Source of the DNA: Longimicrobium sp.
Lineage (GTDB): Bacteria > Gemmatimonadota > Gemmatimonadetes > Longimicrobiales > Longimicrobiaceae
Reading direction: 5' to 3'
DNA: 64,000 nt
Assembly: GCA_036377595.1 (NCBI GenBank)
Contig: DASUYB010000105.1
Coordinates: 177,716 to 241,715 of the forward strand
The translations under genes were made by a program, and so were the position numbers. Below are positions 58,145 through 64,000 of this stretch, in pieces. The notes under the pieces were generated by a model that searched no databases, had not been told where the DNA came from, and saw only the letters and a program-made list of their open reading frames with translations. Position 1 is the stretch's first letter; every line of letters begins with the position of its first letter.

Positions 58145-59232
58145 TTGACCACCACCGTTCCCTTCATGAAGGGGTGCGGAGTGCAGTGGAAGGCGTAGGT
58201 GCCCGGCCGCAGGAAGGTGTGCCGCCAGCTGTTTCCCGAGCCGATCAGCCCCGACTGGAACGACCCGTCGTCGGCGGTGACGGAGTGCTGCAGCGGGTCG
58301 TTGTTGGTCCACTCCACCGTGGTCCCCGCCTCGATTTCAATGCGCGCCGGCACGAACGCCAGGTTGCGCATCCCCGCCTTCACGATCCTGCCCGTCCCCT
58401 GCGCCGAGTCCACGTCGGCGGTCGGCCCCGCGGGGGGCGGCAGCTCCGTGGCCCCGTGCGCCCCGCTGCCGAACCAGCGCGTCAGCGTCAGCGGGACGGT
58501 GAACTCGAAGCCGTAGCGCCGCGTGCTCTCGCCGCGCGACAGCCCCTGCAGCGTGTACGCGTTGGTGTTGGCGGCGTGGATGGAGAGAGTGTGCGGCGAG
58601 CCGGGGATGGCCAGGTGCACCCCCGCGCTCCACGCCACGTGCTCGCTGGTGTCGCGGTCGAAGAGCGTGGCCACGTCCCCCGCCAGCGCGAAGTAGCGTG
58701 AGATGCGCAGCGTTCCCCCGCCGGCCACGGCCCATTTCCGCTCGCCGTCGTCCAGCGGCGTGTCGGAGAGCGTCCGCCCCGCCGCGATCAGCCGCAGCGG
58801 CCCGATCCGCCGCGCCGCGGAGATCTCTCCGTCGACCCCCTTCGCGGCCAGGTTGTACGCCACCTGCCCGGCCAGGTCGAAGGGCGCGCCGCGGTCCTCC
58901 TGCAGCGCCGCGTGGCGCAGGAAGATCTCCCACTCGTTGGGGTAGCGCGGCGACAGGTTCGAACTGGTGGCGTACTCCAGGCCGACGAGGGTGCGGAAGG
59001 GGAGCCCCGCCGCCAGGGTGAAGGTGGGCACGTTGCTCACCTTCCGCTCGGGCGCGTCGCTGGCGGTGAAGCGGTGCAGGAAGTTGAAGTACAGCTGCCC
59101 GCTGCTTCCCACCCACCCGCCGGAGAGGTTGGGGGGGCGGTCCAGCAGCGACTGCGCGCGGCCGCCTGCGGCGCCTGCGCACAGCGCGGCGAGCGCCATG
59201 CACGCTGCGCGTACGGAGCGGATGCTCGTCAC
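58141..59232 (-). CDS. Outer-membrane barrel (DUF5777-like) fused to a C-terminal cupredoxin domain
   Basis: 363 residues from GTG 59232 (AGGAG upstream). Signal peptide ends GGRAQS. Residues about 30-260 are barrel-like: SGQLYFNFLHRFTASDA, VGLEYATSSNLSPRYPNEWE, LAGDVATLFDRDTSEHVAWS and LSIHAANTNAYTLQGLSRGE, matching DUF5777-type barrels. Residues about 285-363 are a cupredoxin: NLAFVPARIEIEAGTTVEWT, NDPLQHSVTADDG (His) and YAFHCTPHPFMKGTVVV (Cys, His, Met). Such a fusion would place a copper site on an outer-membrane barrel. An ATG at 59307 would add a charged stretch before the signal peptide, so I prefer the GTG. Confidence 0.8.
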   Translation of the reverse strand: MTSIRSVRAACMALAALCAGAAGGRAQSLLDRPPNLSGGWVGSSGQLYFNFLHRFTASDAPERKVSNVPTFTLAAGLPFRTLVGLEYATSSNLSPRYPNEWEIFLRHAALQEDRGAPFDLAGQVAYNLAAKGVDGEISAARRIGPLRLIAAGRTLSDTPLDDGERKWAVAGGGTLRISRYFALAGDVATLFDRDTSEHVAWSAGVHLAIPGSPHTLSIHAANTNAYTLQGLSRGESTRRYGFEFTVPLTLTRWFGSGAHGATELPPPAGPTADVDSAQGTGRIVKAGMRNLAFVPARIEIEAGTTVEWTNNDPLQHSVTADDGSFQSGLIGSGNSWRHTFLRPGTYAFHCTPHPFMKGTVVVK

Positions 59233-59343
59233 GTGATTTCGGCTCCTGGGGGTGTGATCACCAGACTTCGACAGGTCCTGCCGGCCCTTCCACACGGGTC
59301 GCGACAAGGAGGCGATCAGCCGCCGCCCGCCGCGATTCCCGTC

Positions 59344-59793
59344 CTACCGCACCACGATCAGCCCCTTCATGGGGTTGGCCATCCCGCCGTTGCGGTCGTA
59401 CATGTGCGGCACGCAGAAGTAGGGATAGCGCCCCGGCTTCGCGCCCTCGAAGGAGATGGTGTAGCTGGCGTTGGGCTCCGACATGAGTGGCCCCCAGAGC
59501 CGCTGGATCTGGTCGGGCATGTTGGTCTCGAGCACGTGGTCCATCCCCGCCGGCAGCGTGGCGGGGTCGAACGACACGTTGTGCGGCCCGCCCGCCACGT
59601 TGATGAAGCGCACCCGGTCGCCGGGGTGGATGGTGAGCACCGCCGGCTGGAACTTCGGCACGGGGCCGTCCATCAGCATGCGCACATCGTGCGTCACCGG
59701 CGGAGGCGCGGAGGCGCGCACCTCGCCGCGCGGCGCGAAGGCGGCCAGAAGCAGCACGCCGGCGGCCAGCATCGATCCGATCTTCCCGTTCAT
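59344..59793 (-). CDS. Secreted cupredoxin (azurin/plastocyanin-like)
   Basis: 149 residues. Signal peptide MNGKIGSMLAAGVLLLAAFA. Copper-site motifs: PGDRVRFINVAGGPHNVSFD (His) and GRYPYFCVPHMYDRNGGMAN with PMKGLIVV, i.e. Cys and His and then a distant Met after an unusual loop (MYDRNGGMANPMKG). It lies 111 bp upstream of the barrel-cupredoxin fusion on the same strand, and the three cupredoxins probably form one transcription unit. Confidence 0.82.
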   Translation of the reverse strand: MNGKIGSMLAAGVLLLAAFAPRGEVRASAPPPVTHDVRMLMDGPVPKFQPAVLTIHPGDRVRFINVAGGPHNVSFDPATLPAGMDHVLETNMPDQIQRLWGPLMSEPNASYTISFEGAKPGRYPYFCVPHMYDRNGGMANPMKGLIVVR

Positions 59794-60080
59794 CGCCTGC
59801 TTCTTTCGTCGTGGGGAATTGGGATCTGTCTCACGGGCACCACCACGCGGCTGCGGCGAAGAAGCGGACGCGCGGGTGGATTCGGTGCACGAGACAAAGC
59901 ACGTCCGGTACCCGATCTTCGTACGCACGCTTTCTCACACCTAAGCCATTGCGGGATGGGATGATGAACGGTGTGGGTGGCAGTTGGATGTTTCCGGAAA
60001 ACCTGCACCCGTGTCTCGCCCCGCTACACGCTGTTCCGGTCGGGGACAGGGTAGGGATATATGCCCTGACAGTGCGGTAA

Positions 60081-60152
60081 CTACTAATCTTGTACTAACT
60101 CTCCCTAATTTAGTAGATTACTCACAACTACTAAATTGGTACGGGTTAGTAG
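60081..60152 (+). promoter_or_regulatory. Paired CTACTAA / TTAGTAG inverted repeats before the Fic gene
   Basis: Two inverted pairs: CTACTAA 60081-60087 with TTAGTAG 60110-60116, and CTACTAA 60128-60134 with TTAGTAG 60146-60152. The AT-rich block ends 23 bp before the start codon and looks like an operator, plausibly for autoregulation by the Fic protein's own winged helix. Confidence 0.5.
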
Positions 60153-60175
60153 TTCACTAGTACTTCAGGAGTCTG

Positions 60176-61534
60176 ATGAAGATTCCCATGCCTCCGCCTG
60201 GTTTCGCAGACCTGCTCAACTCGGTGCGCGCGAATCGCTTGATCGCGAGTATGAGCGCGATTCGCGACGCTGCGACCGAGTACCATCACTGGGATGAGCT
60301 ACGGCACCGTACCCCGCCAGGCGGCCTGTCGACATCCGAATGGTGGCTCGCCCTGAAGCTGGCACGCAGGTCCGCCAAACGCGAGGTCTCGCTGTTCGAT
60401 AAAGCGGGGTTTCCCTTCAGCTTCAATCTCCCCGACGAAGTGCTCAGGGATCTGCACTTCATCGATCAGCACGCGGCAGGGCAGATTCAGATCGCCGAGG
60501 AAGTAACCAATCCTGCCAGCCGGGATCGTTACATCATCAGCTCGTTGATCGAAGAGGCAATCACCTCCAGTCAACTGGAGGGCGCCTCGACGACGCGAGA
60601 GGCAGCTCGCCAGATGCTTCGCTCGGGCAGGGCCCCGTCCACACGGAGCGAGCAGATGATCCTGAACAACTTCCACGCGATGGAGTTCGTCAGGGAGCAC
60701 GCCGCGAACACGCTCTCGCCCGGAATGGTCTTCGAGCTCCACCGTATCGTCACGGCCGACACGCTCAACGAGCCCGAGAAGGCAGGGCGGTTCCGAGACG
60801 AGCAGGACGAGATCGTCGTTCAGGACGAGACCGGGAACGTTCTGCACGTGCCTCCGTCGGCGTCAGAACTGGCCGACAGGTTGAAACGGTTGTGCACCTT
60901 CGCCAACGACACCGCGGAGGGGGCCTTCGTACATCCGGTCGTCCGGGCGATGCTGCTGCACTTCACGATCGGCTACGATCACCCGTTCGTCGACGGCAAC
61001 GGGAGAACCGCGCGGGCGCTGTTCTATTGGGGGATGCTCTCACGAGGCTATTGGCTTGCCGAATACGTCTCGATTTCCCGCATCCTTAAACGCGCGCCGT
61101 CTCAGTACGCACGCGCATTCCTGTATCCGGAGACCGATGAAAGCGACCTGACATATTTCCTGCTGCACCAGCTGAGAGTGATGCGCCGGGCGATCGGTGA
61201 ACTGCAGGAGCACCTGCGGAAGAAGGTGAAGGAAGTTCGCGAGGTCCAGCATCTGTTGCGTGGGGACCAGAGCTTCAATCATCGACAGCTGGCGTTGCTG
61301 GGTCACGCGCTGAAGCACGCTGGAAAAACGTACACCATCCAATCCCACCAGCGTAGCCATGGCGTGGTGTACCAGACGGCACGGGCCGACCTGCTGAGCC
61401 TGGCCTCCCGCGGCCTCCTCATGCAGCAGAAGGTGGGAAGGGCATTCGTATTCATCGCCCCCACGGATCTCGCCGAACGGCTCGCGAATGTCCGTGTGCC
61501 CAGTTCCGACCCGACGACTTCCCTTCCGCCGTGA
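60176..61534 (+). CDS. Fic family protein (AMP transferase) with C-terminal winged helix
   Basis: 452 residues. The Fic core has the catalytic motif HPFVDGNGRTAR (His near 269), which transfers AMP or another group to protein hydroxyls. The N-terminal inhibitory helix motif SSQLEGAST (S/TxxxE(G/N), near 130-138) marks a class II Fic that restrains itself. A DUF4172-like N-terminus is present in DELRHRTPPGGLSTSEWWLA. The C-terminal part (about 370-430: FNHRQLALLGHALKHAGKTY, YQTARADLLSLASRGLLMQQ) is a winged helix. No toxin or antitoxin partner gene is adjacent. The operator-like repeats upstream suggest self-regulation. Confidence 0.87.
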   Translation: MKIPMPPPGFADLLNSVRANRLIASMSAIRDAATEYHHWDELRHRTPPGGLSTSEWWLALKLARRSAKREVSLFDKAGFPFSFNLPDEVLRDLHFIDQHAAGQIQIAEEVTNPASRDRYIISSLIEEAITSSQLEGASTTREAARQMLRSGRAPSTRSEQMILNNFHAMEFVREHAANTLSPGMVFELHRIVTADTLNEPEKAGRFRDEQDEIVVQDETGNVLHVPPSASELADRLKRLCTFANDTAEGAFVHPVVRAMLLHFTIGYDHPFVDGNGRTARALFYWGMLSRGYWLAEYVSISRILKRAPSQYARAFLYPETDESDLTYFLLHQLRVMRRAIGELQEHLRKKVKEVREVQHLLRGDQSFNHRQLALLGHALKHAGKTYTIQSHQRSHGVVYQTARADLLSLASRGLLMQQKVGRAFVFIAPTDLAERLANVRVPSSDPTTSLPP

Positions 61535-61543
61535 ACGACGAGA

Positions 61544-61564
61544 GCCCCGTCGACACGACGGGGC
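61544..61564. terminator. Bidirectional terminator between the Fic and gcvP genes
   Basis: Perfect stem GCCCCGTCG / CGACGGGGC with loop ACA. Confidence 0.75.
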
Positions 61565-61600
61565 CCTCGAGTCACCCTGCTCCAGCGTGATGACCAGGCG

Positions 61601-64000
<2,400 letters not shown>

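Overview
The window is high-GC Gram-negative chromosomal DNA. It carries a TonB-dependent receptor, several outer-membrane beta-barrels, lipoproteins with lipoboxes, short RiPP precursors with LRVESF leaders, an ECF sigma/anti-sigma pair and many dispersed intergenic hairpins. Together these suggest a Gemmatimonadota member close to Longimicrobium (Longimicrobiaceae). That placement is inference from gene families and repeat style; no rRNA or other marker gene is present. I recognise no tRNA, rRNA or CRISPR array.

Left part (1-30 kb), ordinary chromosome: the end of an M3 oligopeptidase, sigma/anti-sigma plus a TonB receptor, GNAT, an M23 lipoprotein, a DUF4442 thioesterase-like protein, DUF3667, a pnuC-nadR operon, DinB, a PlsC-type acyltransferase, two tandem outer-membrane paralogs, gcvH and a UPF0173 hydrolase. 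These are followed by an orphan single-module NRPS (C-A-T-TE), a Cys/His-rich secreted protein, two duplicated Tat lipoproteins with matching promoter/palindrome regions, a secreted nuclease-like lipoprotein with a lamin-tail domain, a porin-like barrel and a lipoprotein.

30.6-40.8 kb: three RiPP precursors without adjacent modifying enzymes. Next is a tight three-gene operon (class A beta-lactamase-type enzyme without signal peptide, M15 peptidase-like protein, GCS2-like ligase), then TPR and SRPBCC genes, a Cdd1-type HhH protein, NhaA, a SnoaL-like lipoprotein and a small HTH protein.

41.1-55.1 kb: a probable integrative mobilizable element. It has a tyrosine integrase next to an att-like imperfect direct repeat, a winged-helix protein, MobC and relaxase genes, an accessory protein sharing BID-like repeats with the relaxase, and an oriT-like inverted repeat. 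Its cargo includes an unrecognised three-gene operon, and a Rap-like TPR protein beside a small lipoprotein carrying two GQTLGSGH motifs that resemble a secreted signal peptide. A neighbouring gene carries a related motif, and a pair of tandem paralogs follows.

55.2-64 kb: chromosome again. There is an SDR oxidoreductase and a metal-handling group (two His/Met-rich secreted proteins, a small lipoprotein, three cupredoxins of which one is fused to an outer-membrane barrel). A Fic protein with a repeat-rich promoter follows, and the window ends inside gcvP.
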